Below are positions 17,735 through 27,505 of a DNA stretch of 64,000 nucleotides, in pieces. Both the position numbers and the translations under genes were made by a program. The DNA is from Gammaproteobacteria bacterium UBA6724. GTDB lineage: Bacteria > Pseudomonadota > Gammaproteobacteria > Pseudomonadales > Azotimanducaceae. The DNA is taken from positions 33,811 to 97,810 of the forward strand of contig DKIG01000041.1 in assembly GCA_002454165.1 (NCBI GenBank). Direction: 5' to 3'. Each line of letters begins with the position of its first letter. The stretch's first letter is position 1. The notes under the pieces are model-generated. The model did no database searches. It had not been told where the DNA came from and saw nothing but the letters and a program-made list of their open reading frames with translations.

Positions 17735-17811
17735 GCGCCCGTAGCTCAATCGGATAGAGCATCGGCCTTCTAAGCCGAGGGTTGCAGGTTCGATTCCTGC
17801 CGGGCGTACCA
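17735..17811 (+). tRNA. tRNA-Arg (TCT)
   Basis: Acceptor GCGCCCG/CGGGCGT (terminal G-T pair), anticodon loop CTTCTAA giving TCT, TTCGATT T-loop, encoded CCA. Confidence 0.97.
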
Positions 17812-17866
17812 GATGATGGTATTTGGAACTCCCGCGAAGTATTCCCTGGGACCTCGTATCTGAGAT

Positions 17867-17943
17867 GGTGGGCGTAGCTCAGTTGGTAGAGCTCCGGATT
17901 GTGATTCCGGCGGTCGTGGGTTCAATCCCCATCGTCCACCCCA
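17867..17943 (+). tRNA. tRNA-His (GTG)
   Basis: The extra G at -1 and discriminator C typical of tRNA-His are both visible. Anticodon loop TTGTGAT gives GTG; acceptor GTGGGCG/CGTCCAC; encoded CCA. Confidence 0.97.
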
Positions 17944-17983
17944 GTTGGTGCCTTGGTTAGGTGACCGGTCTGGACAGTCAATG

Positions 17984-18069
<86 letters not shown>

Positions 18070-18121
18070 AGTTTGTCATCCAGGTTTGGCACAGCGAGTC
18101 ACGCGATATAGGTAGCGGCAA

Positions 18122-19450
18122 ATGCAGGTAACTATAGAGACGGCCAAAGGGCTTGAGAGAAGGATGCGGGTCCTGGTGCCATCCGAGAATATAGATTCCC
18201 GGGTAGAAAAGGAGATACAGACAAGGTCCCGAACCATTAAAATCAGAGGTTTCCGTCCCGGCAAGGTACCTCCCCGTGAAGTTAAGCGTCGATTCGGCAA
18301 GGAAATTCGCCAAGATGTTGCCGCCAGGGTCATTCAATCTTCTTTTGATGAAGCAGTCGTTGAGAAACACCTTGCCCCCGCGACCAGTCCCCGCATTGAG
18401 GAGATTACTAATGAAGTCGGGCAGGACTTTGAGTTTCTTGCCACATTTGAGGTCTTCCCGGAAATAAAAGTCGCTGCCTTCAAGGGCATTTCCGTGACGC
18501 GCCTGGTCAGTCAGGTAGAAGATGCAGACATAGACAAGATGATTGAGATTCTACGCAAACAGCGTACCGACTATGTGGTGCTGGACAGACCATGCAGTGA
18601 TACCGATCTGGTGAATATTGATTTTGAGGGCTTTGTAGATGGCGAGGCATTCGCTGGAAGCAAGGTGGCTGGTCAGGATTTGGTGGTTGGCGCCGACGCC
18701 ATGATGCCAGAATTTGAAGATGGCTTGATTGGTATGAAGGCGGGCGACGAGAAGACCATCAGCCTGGACTTCCCTGAGAGCCATCAGAATACCGAACTGG
18801 CAGGTAAAAACGCGACCTTCAACATTACCCTGCACAGGGTATCAGAGCCGCGTCTGCCTGAACTCAATGCAGACTTCTACAAGATGTTTGATGTGACAGA
18901 TGGAAGCATGGAGACCTTTCGTACCGAGATCAAATCCAACATGCAGCGGCAACTGGATCTGGCGACTCGGGAGAAGATCAAGGAGGAGGTCATAGATGCC
19001 TTGTGTGCCGCAAATGAATTTGCATTACCGCCGGCTCTGGTAGATCAAGAGACTCACCGGATGCGTGAGACGACGATGCAGAGGTTTGCCGTCAATCGTG
19101 ACAAGATGGATGCTGATAAAATTCCCGCTGAGTTATTCAAAGACCAGGCAACACGCCGTTTGAAAGTGGGCTTGTTGTTGACCGCCATCGCCAAAAAGTT
19201 TGAGATGCAAGCGGACCCAGCCAGGGTAAACGAGCGGATAGCCACGGAAGCAAGCAGTTACGAAAAACCGGAAGAAGTCATCACCTATATCAAGCATAAT
19301 GCCCAGGAACATTTGAGAATATGCAACCTGGTACTTGAAGAGCAGATAGTTGACCTGATCCTAGAATCAGCATCAGTGAAAGAGATGCCAGTTGATTATG
19401 AAACAGCAGTAAAACCGTTCACTGCGGCGGATACTGAGCAGAAGACATAA
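18122..19450 (+). CDS. tig: Trigger factor
   Basis: Ribosome-bound chaperone and prolyl isomerase. The ribosome-binding signature GFRPGKVP is near residue 43; the FKBP-type domain follows at about 150-240 and the helical arms fill the C-terminus. 442 residues against 432 in E. coli. It heads tig-clpP-clpX-lon. Confidence 0.96.
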   Translation: MQVTIETAKGLERRMRVLVPSENIDSRVEKEIQTRSRTIKIRGFRPGKVPPREVKRRFGKEIRQDVAARVIQSSFDEAVVEKHLAPATSPRIEEITNEVGQDFEFLATFEVFPEIKVAAFKGISVTRLVSQVEDADIDKMIEILRKQRTDYVVLDRPCSDTDLVNIDFEGFVDGEAFAGSKVAGQDLVVGADAMMPEFEDGLIGMKAGDEKTISLDFPESHQNTELAGKNATFNITLHRVSEPRLPELNADFYKMFDVTDGSMETFRTEIKSNMQRQLDLATREKIKEEVIDALCAANEFALPPALVDQETHRMRETTMQRFAVNRDKMDADKIPAELFKDQATRRLKVGLLLTAIAKKFEMQADPARVNERIATEASSYEKPEEVITYIKHNAQEHLRICNLVLEEQIVDLILESASVKEMPVDYETAVKPFTAADTEQKT

Positions 19451-19562
19451 CAAACTCCTAATGCAGGAGGATGCGAATGAGCAACAACTGCTAGATGTCA
19501 AGCATTGATTTTTTCTCCTTTTGACGCAATATACGCCAACATTCCCGACGAGGTACTGATTT

Positions 19563-20204
19563 ATGTATGGATTTGAAGACGAGCCTATGCGGAAAACAAC
19601 CGCCCTAGGTATGATTCCCATGGTGCTGGAGCAGACAGCGCGGGGGGAGCGTTCCTACGACATCTATTCAAGATTGCTCAAGGAGAGAATTATCTTCGTC
19701 GTTGGCCCCATTGATGATGTGGTCGCCAATCTTATCATCGCTCAGATGCTGTATTGCGAGTCCGAGAATGCGGACAAGGATGTCTATCTTTATATCAATT
19801 CTGCAGGTGGCTCAGTGGTTGCCGGTCTCGCTATCTATGACACTATGCAGTTCATCAACTGTAAAGTCAGTACCCTATGTATCGGGCAGGCTGCAAGTAT
19901 GGGAGCGCTACTCTTGGTCGGTGGTAGCAAGGGCAAAAGACTTTGCTTGCCTAACTCTAGAATCATGTTGCATCAACCAAGCGGCAGCTCCCGTGGTCAG
20001 GCATCCGATATTGAAATTCACGCTCAGGAAATTCTTTTTCTACGGGAGCGAATGAATACCATCATGGCGCAACACACCGGTAGGAGTATTGAGGACATTG
20101 CGCGGGATACGGAGCGGGACAACTATATGACGGCTCAGGAAGCATTGGAATATGGCATTGTGGATAAGATACAGGAGCCGAGAACTGGGCTTGTATCGGT
20201 TTAA
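19563..20204 (+). CDS. clpP: ATP-dependent Clp protease proteolytic subunit ClpP
   Basis: Serine protease ring partner of ClpX. The triad is S112 (GQAASMGA), H137 (MLHQPSG) and D186 (DTERDNYM). Start could be 19563 or the ATG at 19587 eight codons on; either leaves the mature N-terminus. No sigma-32 motif is visible in the 112 bp upstream. Confidence 0.96.
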   Translation: MYGFEDEPMRKTTALGMIPMVLEQTARGERSYDIYSRLLKERIIFVVGPIDDVVANLIIAQMLYCESENADKDVYLYINSAGGSVVAGLAIYDTMQFINCKVSTLCIGQAASMGALLLVGGSKGKRLCLPNSRIMLHQPSGSSRGQASDIEIHAQEILFLRERMNTIMAQHTGRSIEDIARDTERDNYMTAQEALEYGIVDKIQEPRTGLVSV

Positions 20205-20275
20205 CGACGGTTCTCCAGTGTGTCATGACGATACAAAAGAATACAATTTGGATGACTAGATTTTGAGGTTCAACC

Positions 20276-21541
20276 ATGTCCGACGACTATAGTGATGGCA
20301 GGCTGCTTCACTGCAACTTCTGCGGGAAGAGCCAACATGAAGTTCGTAAGCTGATAGCGGGTCCTTCAGTCTATGTGTGTGATGAATGTGTTGAACTGTG
20401 TAATGACATCATTCGCGAGGAACTGCAGGATCGGGGCGAAGAAGCAAGCGAAAAACGTCTCCCGACCCCAGAGGAAGTTAAGAATATACTGGATGACTAT
20501 GTGATAGGCCAGGAAAGGGCAAAGAAGGTCCTGTCGGTGGCGGTGTATAACCACTATAAGCGTCTGAATTACAAGGGTAAGAAAGATGATGTGGAACTGC
20601 AGAAGAGCAACATACTGCTCATTGGTCCGACCGGTGTTGGCAAGACGTTACTGGCGGAAACCCTCGCCAGACTCTTGGATGTGCCCTTTACCATCGCTGA
20701 TGCCACGACCCTGACGGAAGCGGGCTATGTCGGCGAAGATGTCGAAAACATCATCCAGAAATTGTTGCAAAAATGTGATTATGATGTGGACCGGGCACAG
20801 ATCGGCATTGTTTACATAGACGAGATTGACAAAATTTCCCGCAAATCCGATAACCCCTCCATTACTCGCGATGTTTCTGGTGAAGGCGTACAGCAGGCGT
20901 TGCTAAAGCTGATTGAAGGTACGGTGGCGTCGGTGCCGCCTCAGGGCGGACGCAAGCATCCGCAGCAGGAGTTTCTGCAGGTTGATACCACAAATATCCT
21001 GTTCATTTGCGGCGGTGCCTTTGCAGGCCTGGACAGGGTCATTATGGAGCGCTCGGAAAAGAGCGGTATTGGCTTCGGTGCCAGGGTGCAGACCGTAGCA
21101 ACCAAGCGAACCCTGGGGGATACCCTCCGTAGTCTGGAGCCAGAAGACCTTATCAAATATGGGCTAATCCCGGAATTTGTTGGCCGCCTTCCGGTCCTGG
21201 CAACTCTGGATGAATTGGACGCCGATGCCATGGTGCGCATCCTCAAAGAACCGAAAAATGCCTATACCAAGCAATATACCAAGTTGTTTGAGATGGAAGG
21301 CGTAGAAATTGATTTCAGGGACGATGCGCTCGTTGCGGTTGCCAAGAAGGCGATGGACCGCAAGACGGGTGCTCGGGGGCTGCGCTCTATTCTTGAGACG
21401 GTATTGCTGGATATGATGTACAGACTACCTTCAGAAAATGGAGCAAGCCGGGTTATCATTGATGCAAATGTCATCAACGGCACCTCTGAACCTATGTTGA
21501 TCTATGAAAATCATGATCGACAAAAACGAAGTAGCAAATGA
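20276..21541 (+). CDS. clpX: ClpX ATPase
   Basis: Unfoldase that feeds ClpP. The four-Cys zinc-binding domain (HCNFCGK, VYVCDECVELC) is at about 12-45, Walker A GPTGVGKT and the IDEIDKI Walker B follow, and the IGFGA ClpP-binding loop is present. 421 residues. The last base overlaps the lon start (ATGA), implying coupled translation. Confidence 0.97.
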   Translation: MSDDYSDGRLLHCNFCGKSQHEVRKLIAGPSVYVCDECVELCNDIIREELQDRGEEASEKRLPTPEEVKNILDDYVIGQERAKKVLSVAVYNHYKRLNYKGKKDDVELQKSNILLIGPTGVGKTLLAETLARLLDVPFTIADATTLTEAGYVGEDVENIIQKLLQKCDYDVDRAQIGIVYIDEIDKISRKSDNPSITRDVSGEGVQQALLKLIEGTVASVPPQGGRKHPQQEFLQVDTTNILFICGGAFAGLDRVIMERSEKSGIGFGARVQTVATKRTLGDTLRSLEPEDLIKYGLIPEFVGRLPVLATLDELDADAMVRILKEPKNAYTKQYTKLFEMEGVEIDFRDDALVAVAKKAMDRKTGARGLRSILETVLLDMMYRLPSENGASRVIIDANVINGTSEPMLIYENHDRQKRSSK

Positions 21542-24087
21542 CTAAATCAGACCGATTGAGAGACATGATGCCAGAGGAGGCTCCAGAGCAACTGCTCAAT
21601 CTACCCATCGTCACCCTGCGGGATATGGTGGTATATCCCCATGGGGTCCAGCCGCTGTTTATTGGTACCAAGAAGTCCATCAGAGCCCTGGAACATGCCC
21701 AGGCAGAAGATCAGGACAAAAGAATCCTGCTGATAGCAAAGAAGGACATCCAGGATGACAACCCCAGCATTGATGATTTATTCAGATTTGGTACTGTTGC
21801 GACCATACTGCAACTCATCCGTTTACCAGACAGGACTATAAAAATCCTGGTGGAAGGTATTCATCGCGCCAAGGTGACGGAACTCCGTGATTCAGCGAAA
21901 TTCTTTACCGGTGATGTGACCCTTGTCCCAGAGGTTGAGCTCAATCAAGACGAGGCAGATGTGTTGCTTCGCGCCCTGCTGGAGACCTTTGGCGACTATG
22001 TCCGAAAAAGCAAAAAGATTCCGCCAGAGGTGATGGCTTCCCTGTCAAACATTATGGATCCCAGCCGACTGGTTGACACCATTGCCGCCCAGCTCAGCCT
22101 GAAACTGGACATCAAGCAGGAGTTATTGGAGACGGTGAACATCAAGGAGCGGATTGAGCAGATGCTGAGCTTCTTGGAAGGCGAACTTGACCTGGCAACA
22201 GTGGGACAACGCATCCGCGGGCGAGTCAAGAAACAGATGGAGAAGAGTCAGCGAGACTACTATCTAAATGAGCAGATGAAGGCAATTCAGAAGGAAATGG
22301 GGGATACGGATGATATCCCAAATGAAATTGAGCAGATGCAGAAACGCCTTAAAAACTCTGGTATGCACAAAGAGGCAAAAGAAAAAACTCAGGGCGAGGT
22401 GAGAAAACTCAAGATGATGGCACCCATGTCAGCAGAAGCCACAGTGGTCAGAAGTTACATTGACTGGATGCTGAACACACCTTGGAAAAAACGCTCAAAA
22501 GTTCGGACAGATATTGTGGCAGCGAAGGATGTACTTGAGGCAGATCACTATGGCCTTGATGAGGTGAAAGATCGGATCATTGAGTATCTGGCGGTCCAGA
22601 AACGAGTCAAAAAAATCAAGGGTCCAGTGCTTTGTCTGGTGGGACCGCCTGGTGTTGGCAAGACCTCGCTCGGCGAATCCATTGCCCGTGCTACTAATCG
22701 TAAATTCGTGCGTGTGGCACTCGGCGGCGTAAGAGACGAGGCAGAGATACGCGGACACAGGCGCACTTACATAGGCTCAATGCCCGGCAAAATTATCCAA
22801 AAACTTGCCAGAGCGGGGGTGAAGAATCCTCTGTTCTTGCTGGATGAAATTGACAAGATAGGGCAGGACCACCGAGGTGACCCGGCGGCGGCATTGCTTG
22901 AGGTGCTTGACCCTGAACAGAATAATTCCTTTAACGACCATTACATGGAAGTGGATTATGACTTGTCAGAGGTGATGTTTATTTGTACCTCCAACACGAT
23001 GAATATTCCGGCGGCACTGCTTGACAGAATGGAGATTATTCGTATTCCCGGCTATACCGAGGAAGAAAAGCTCAACATCGCTAGCCGTTATCTGATTCCC
23101 AAACAAATGGAGAATAACGGCTTGGCGGCTAAAGAACTGTCCATTGACGAGAGTGCGGTCATGAGCCTGATTCGCTACTACACCCGTGAAGCTGGGGTCC
23201 GTAATCTGGAGCGAGAGCTTGCCAAAATCTGCCGCAAGGTCGTGAAGCAAAGTGCCTTGAAGGAAAATGACAAGCAATCTACCGATACCCAAAAGAAAAC
23301 AGTCACCAAGGTAGCAGTCAAAAAGAAGACACCCAAGAAGCAAGTAATCAAGAAGGGCAAAACTGCCAGAGAAAGGACTATTGAAGTTACCCCAGAGAAT
23401 ATTGAGGACTACTCTGGCGTCTGGAAATACCGTTTCGGTAAAGCCGAGGAAGAGGATCATGTCGGACAGGTGACGGGCTTAGCGGTGACCAGCGTCGGCG
23501 GTGAATTATTGTCCATTGAGGCAGCCGCCGTCCCAGGTACTGGCAAGCACACGAAAACCGGCTCACTCGGTGATGTGATGCAGGAGTCTATACAGGCGGC
23601 GATCACCGTCGTGAGAAGTCGCTCCGCAGTGCTCGGCATCGCAAAAGACTTCCATGAGAAACATGACCTGCATATCCACATGCCCGAAGGCGCCACACCG
23701 AAAGATGGTCCCAGCGCGGGCATCGCCCTGTGCACTGTGTTGGTATCGGTCTTGACCGGCATTCCCGCCCGCTCTGATGTCGCCATGACGGGCGAGATCA
23801 CCTTGCGGGGAGAGGTCCTGGCAATAGGAGGCTTGAAAGAAAAGCTACTCGCGGCTCATCGGAGCGGTATCCGCGAGGTACTGATACCGGAGGAAAACCG
23901 GCGGGAGTTGAAGGAGATTCCCGATAAGATAAAAGAGGATCTCGTTATCCAGCCTGTCAAATGGATTGATGAGGTGTTTGGAATTGCCTTGCAGAGAATG
24001 CCCGAATCCCTCCTTGAGGAGGATGCAGGGAGTGGTGGCCGGTCCGGGAAGGCACCGGAAGAGAAGTCCAGAATCAGCCGACACTAG
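21538..24087 (+). CDS. lon: Lon protease
   Basis: ATP-dependent serine protease degrading misfolded and regulatory proteins. N-terminal LON domain, AAA+ module with GPPGVGKTS, and the Ser/Lys dyad at S726 (PKDGPSAG) and K769 (GGLKEKLL). At 849 residues it is about 65 longer than E. coli Lon. About 34 of the extra residues form a Lys/Thr-rich insert at about 575-612, between the AAA+ lid and the protease domain; another 20 or so form a C-terminal tail. The start overlaps clpX by 4 bp. Confidence 0.96.
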   Translation: MTKSDRLRDMMPEEAPEQLLNLPIVTLRDMVVYPHGVQPLFIGTKKSIRALEHAQAEDQDKRILLIAKKDIQDDNPSIDDLFRFGTVATILQLIRLPDRTIKILVEGIHRAKVTELRDSAKFFTGDVTLVPEVELNQDEADVLLRALLETFGDYVRKSKKIPPEVMASLSNIMDPSRLVDTIAAQLSLKLDIKQELLETVNIKERIEQMLSFLEGELDLATVGQRIRGRVKKQMEKSQRDYYLNEQMKAIQKEMGDTDDIPNEIEQMQKRLKNSGMHKEAKEKTQGEVRKLKMMAPMSAEATVVRSYIDWMLNTPWKKRSKVRTDIVAAKDVLEADHYGLDEVKDRIIEYLAVQKRVKKIKGPVLCLVGPPGVGKTSLGESIARATNRKFVRVALGGVRDEAEIRGHRRTYIGSMPGKIIQKLARAGVKNPLFLLDEIDKIGQDHRGDPAAALLEVLDPEQNNSFNDHYMEVDYDLSEVMFICTSNTMNIPAALLDRMEIIRIPGYTEEEKLNIASRYLIPKQMENNGLAAKELSIDESAVMSLIRYYTREAGVRNLERELAKICRKVVKQSALKENDKQSTDTQKKTVTKVAVKKKTPKKQVIKKGKTARERTIEVTPENIEDYSGVWKYRFGKAEEEDHVGQVTGLAVTSVGGELLSIEAAAVPGTGKHTKTGSLGDVMQESIQAAITVVRSRSAVLGIAKDFHEKHDLHIHMPEGATPKDGPSAGIALCTVLVSVLTGIPARSDVAMTGEITLRGEVLAIGGLKEKLLAAHRSGIREVLIPEENRRELKEIPDKIKEDLVIQPVKWIDEVFGIALQRMPESLLEEDAGSGGRSGKAPEEKSRISRH

Positions 24088-24098
24088 TAGATTTTGTG

Positions 24099-24127
24099 TT
24101 GATTAAAGGCGGATCATGCAGTATAAA
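24099..24127 (+). promoter_or_regulatory. Sigma-70 promoter for hupB
   Basis: TTGATT at 24099-24104, 17 bp spacer, TATAAA at 24122-24127. Good spacing and nearly consensus -10, 78 bp before the hupB start. Confidence 0.55.
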
Positions 24128-24204
24128 GTAAGCCACGGAGTTGCTATCTGTGATATCCGGGGTATCTTGGTTCAATAAATAATTTGATAAAAAAGGGGAA
24201 AAAA

Positions 24205-24480
24205 GTGAATAAACAAGAATTGATTAGTCACATGGCGGACGCCGCCGACATCACCAAAGTCGCTGCTGGTGATGCACTAGATGCAATGATCGGATCTATA
24301 ACCGACTCATTGAAAAGGGGTGACTCCGTCGCGCTGGTAGGTTTTGGTACATTTAGCGTCCGTGATCGTGCTGCGCGTCAGGGTCGTAATCCTCAAACGG
24401 GTGAGCAGATAAGTATCGCTGCCGCTAGGGTGCCGGCCTTCAAGGCAGGTAAAGCCTTGAAGGGCGCCGTCAACTATTAG
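24205..24480 (+). CDS. hupB: DNA-binding protein HU-beta
   Basis: 91 residues from a GTG at 24205 preceded by AAAGGGGA; the longer frame from 24184 is not conserved. Typical HU: NKQELI start, GFGTFSV, RNPQTGEQI in the DNA-binding arm, VPAFKAGKALK end. Nucleoid architecture protein in its usual place after lon. Confidence 0.96.
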   Translation: MNKQELISHMADAADITKVAAGDALDAMIGSITDSLKRGDSVALVGFGTFSVRDRAARQGRNPQTGEQISIAAARVPAFKAGKALKGAVNY

Positions 24481-24486
24481 GACATA

Positions 24487-24553
24487 GACCAGCAACCGGA
24501 AGCACAAACAACCGGGCGATAGCACACAAAGTGGTATCGCTCTGTCCCTGGTC
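24487..24553 (+). ncRNA. Possible structured RNA or 3' UTR after hupB
   Basis: A helix GACCAG/CTGGTC (24487-24492 with 24548-24553) encloses a strong hairpin, GCGATAGCAC/GTGGTATCGC with one G-G mismatch and a 5-base loop (24516-24540). No tRNA fits. It may simply be the hupB 3' UTR. Confidence 0.3.
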
Positions 24554-24593
24554 CAATTCCTGAAGTGTGCTTTTGGGACGATGCAAAAAAACG

Positions 24594-24617
24594 GCGCATT
24601 TTCGGATGCGCTTTTTT
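24594..24617 (+). terminator. Rho-independent terminator after hupB
   Basis: Stem GCGCAT/ATGCGC with a 6-base loop TTTCGG and a run of six T. A run of A before the stem may let it work on both strands. Confidence 0.75.
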
Positions 24618-24640
24618 GTTTGTGCCCCTTGTCCGATTGG

Positions 24641-24672
24641 TAGTTTGTTTGGCTAGTAGTTTGCTTGGCTAG
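24641..24672 (+). repeat. Two 16 bp tandem units between hupB and ppiD
   Basis: TAGTTTGTTTGGCTAG then TAGTTTGCTTGGCTAG, followed by a partial third copy (TAGTT). Confidence 0.85.
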
Positions 24673-24778
24673 TAGTTGTGACACCTTTGACTAATCAATT
24701 GATACTATATCCATACAAAATCCAGGCTATTATCAAATCTGTGAAAATTCTACAACTAATTGAAAATAGGACAAAAAT

Positions 24779-26662
24779 ATGCTCATTCAACGCCTGAGAG
24801 ATGGCTCAAACGGTATTCTGGCGAAAATTATTGTGGGCCTGATCATCGTCGTTTTCGGGCTCTTCGGCTTTGGTTCTATCACTACTTTTCTGGCACCTGT
24901 GCCCAAGGTTGCCACGGTTAACGGTAGTGAAATCACGCAGCGGGAAATGGAAATCGCTGTAGAGAGGCGGCGTCGAATAATGCTGGCGCAAAAGGTCCTT
25001 CCCGAGGAGATAGATGAGGATGAATTGCGGCAAGATGTTTTGGATGCTCTGGTCCTCCGTAGGGTCTTGCATCAGGCAGCAAACAACATGGCTCTACATG
25101 TAGGTGATAAGTTGCTTGATGAACAGATAGTTGAAACGGAGGCTTTTCAGATTGACGGCGTTTTTGACCCCGACCAGTTTCGACTGCGGCTTGGGGGGGC
25201 AGGCTACACGCCGCTCCTCTATCGGGAGGAGATCAGGACGGACGAACTGCTCAGCCAGATGGTTTCTGGTATCCAAGCATCCGCATTCCTCATGCCTGGC
25301 GAGGCTAGCCGTACCATTGCGTTGCGTAATCAAACTAGGGATTTGGCTTGGTTGCGGATCAAAAACGCCGACCTCATGGCTGAGGTTAGTGCCTCTGATG
25401 ATGATATTGCTGAATATTACAATCAGCACTTGGAAGACTTCACGACTGAAGAATCCGTTGAGTTGGAATATGTTGAACTCAAGCAGGCAGACCTGGCGGC
25501 GAAAGTGGAGATTACAGAAGACGATATTGAACGCCATTATGAGGATACCAAGGACAGCTACGCCAAGGATGAAAGCCGCCAGGTGTCCCACATCCTGGTA
25601 GCGATTTCGGAGGATAGGAGCGCGGCAGAGGCAAAAATAAAAATTGACGATATCCTGGTCAAGCTCAAAGACGGTGAAGATTTCGGCACCCTGGCGAAAG
25701 AATATTCCGATGATCCCGGCTCCGCAGCCAATAACGGTGATCTTGGATTTAACGAGCCTGGAATTTTCGTCAAGCCATTTGAAGATATGGCTTATAGCCT
25801 GGATAAAGATCAGTTATCTGAACCTGTACTGACAGAGTTTGGCTACCACATCATCAAGGTCACCGACATAGAAGCAGCGCATACCCCGGGCCTCTCTGAA
25901 ATCCGCGATCAAATTGAAGAAGCCTACCGGGATTCTATTGCCACCGATGAATTCGTGATCCTCTCTACCCGACTAAGTGAGCTTGTATTTGAGAATATTG
26001 ATCTGGAAATCCCCGCCCAGGAGACAGGATTAACGCTACAGACAACCGGCACAGTAACTCGGAATACCGACACAGGTTTAATGGCAAATGCAGATGCGCT
26101 TGCCGCGGCTTTTAGCCCTGATGTATTGGTGGATGGTAACAACAGCGATGTGCTTGAAATTAACGAGGAAACTCATGTGGCATTGCGGGCATTGCAACAC
26201 AATCCAGGGGTATTGAGGGAGTTGCAAGAGGTGCGGGAGAAGATTAGCAATATTTTGCTGCAAGAGAAGGCATCGGTACTCGCTGAGGACCAGGCTATTG
26301 AGATAGTGGATGTCATCCGGGGTGGTTCCCTCACGCAGTATGTTGCGGACCAATATGGTCTTTCCTGGGAGATTTCAGAAGCGGCGACAAGAAACGCACC
26401 CGATATAGACGCGGCTATTTTGGAAAAGGCATTTGACTTGCCGAAGCCTACCGCGGGTACCGTTTCTATTGGTTATACCAGTATGTCAAATGGTGATAGC
26501 CTAGTGGTGAAGGTGTCAGGCGTAAATATAGAGGAAGCTGCCGACCTGCCTGAGTCGGAGCATGCCGCCTTGACAAGAGCCCTCTCTGGTTATCGTGGCA
26601 TAGTTGATTTTCAGGTATTTAAGGACAGTCTTCTTGAGTCCGCTTCTCTGGACAAACAATAG
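24779..26662 (+). CDS. ppiD: Periplasmic folding chaperone/PPIase PpiD
   Basis: 627 residues: cytoplasmic start, one membrane anchor (about 14-34), a SurA-like helical region, and one parvulin (PPIC) domain at about 264-362 (QVSHILVAIS, FGTLAKEYSDDPG, FGYHIIKV). PpiD helps newly secreted proteins leave the translocon. Standard neighbour of hupB. It has its own spacer and probably its own promoter. Confidence 0.94.
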   Translation: MLIQRLRDGSNGILAKIIVGLIIVVFGLFGFGSITTFLAPVPKVATVNGSEITQREMEIAVERRRRIMLAQKVLPEEIDEDELRQDVLDALVLRRVLHQAANNMALHVGDKLLDEQIVETEAFQIDGVFDPDQFRLRLGGAGYTPLLYREEIRTDELLSQMVSGIQASAFLMPGEASRTIALRNQTRDLAWLRIKNADLMAEVSASDDDIAEYYNQHLEDFTTEESVELEYVELKQADLAAKVEITEDDIERHYEDTKDSYAKDESRQVSHILVAISEDRSAAEAKIKIDDILVKLKDGEDFGTLAKEYSDDPGSAANNGDLGFNEPGIFVKPFEDMAYSLDKDQLSEPVLTEFGYHIIKVTDIEAAHTPGLSEIRDQIEEAYRDSIATDEFVILSTRLSELVFENIDLEIPAQETGLTLQTTGTVTRNTDTGLMANADALAAAFSPDVLVDGNNSDVLEINEETHVALRALQHNPGVLRELQEVREKISNILLQEKASVLAEDQAIEIVDVIRGGSLTQYVADQYGLSWEISEAATRNAPDIDAAILEKAFDLPKPTAGTVSIGYTSMSNGDSLVVKVSGVNIEEAADLPESEHAALTRALSGYRGIVDFQVFKDSLLESASLDKQ

Positions 26663-26689
26663 ACGGCATCAGGAAGAGGCGAGAATCCA

Positions 26690-27505
26690 TTGTCGGTTTC
26701 AGTCCTCTCAAAGGAATCAACCTCAACCCTTCACGGGCTACGTCAGTGGTTTACATCACCCCTCGGCGACTATGTGTTTGCTACCGAATCGGCCATGCTA
26801 GAACAATTGCTGCCAGAATTTTTCGGTTATCATCTGGTTCAGCTCAGTGTCCAAAATCGTCCCCTGTCTCAGTCTAGTCAGATTTACCACAAGGTCTGTG
26901 TTGGTCTGGATGATGTTGCTCTCAATGGACTGATTGCGGCCCCGGAAAAATTACCTTTTGCCAGAGATAGTATTGATCTAGTGCTGCTCCATCATCTGCT
27001 TGATTATATTGAATCTCCCCAAGAATTGTTGCGTGAAGCTGCCAGGGTCACCTTGCCGATGGGGCATCTGGTCATCATTGGTTTCAATCCATCAAGTCTC
27101 TGGGGCGCCTGGTGGGCATTGACAAAGTTTCTGAAAGATTCTCCTCGGAATGGTCGCTTTATCAGAACAGGGCGCCTGATGGATTGGCTCAATCTCCTCA
27201 ACTTCAAAATTGACCGTGTTCAATATGCGATCTACGGTCTTCCCTCAGGCAAATACTCGGAGCATATCAGCGACTACTCTCAGGGACTCAGCCGTAATTT
27301 GAATCTGCCTATCGGTTCAATTTATGTCATCGTAGCGAAAAAGCAGGTAAGTACCCTGACCCCTATCAGCCCCCAGTGGAAAACCAGCCGCAGCTTCGGG
27401 CGTTTGAGCCTTGTAAGATCAGTCCGACACGATGGTACCTCGGCAACTATTGCGGATAGCACCGACAAGAAACCAGCCCGGGACCTGCAAAGACCATGGA
27501 TATAG
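26690..27505 (+). CDS. Class I SAM-dependent methyltransferase (YafS-like)
   Basis: 271 residues from a TTG. The methyltransferase domain is seen through LPFARDSIDLVLLHHLLDY and the following hydrophobic strand HLVIIGFNP; the glycine motif I is degenerate (CVGLDD). Overlaps rnhA by 10 bp. A YafS-type methyltransferase beside rnhA-dnaQ is also seen in E. coli. Substrate unknown. Confidence 0.75.
   Translation: MSVSVLSKESTSTLHGLRQWFTSPLGDYVFATESAMLEQLLPEFFGYHLVQLSVQNRPLSQSSQIYHKVCVGLDDVALNGLIAAPEKLPFARDSIDLVLLHHLLDYIESPQELLREAARVTLPMGHLVIIGFNPSSLWGAWWALTKFLKDSPRNGRFIRTGRLMDWLNLLNFKIDRVQYAIYGLPSGKYSEHISDYSQGLSRNLNLPIGSIYVIVAKKQVSTLTPISPQWKTSRSFGRLSLVRSVRHDGTSATIADSTDKKPARDLQRPWI

Noticed and set aside
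19461..19508. Short leader ORF after AGGAGG upstream of clpP
   Set aside because: Only five to sixteen codons, no stem-loop consistent with attenuation, no conserved feature.
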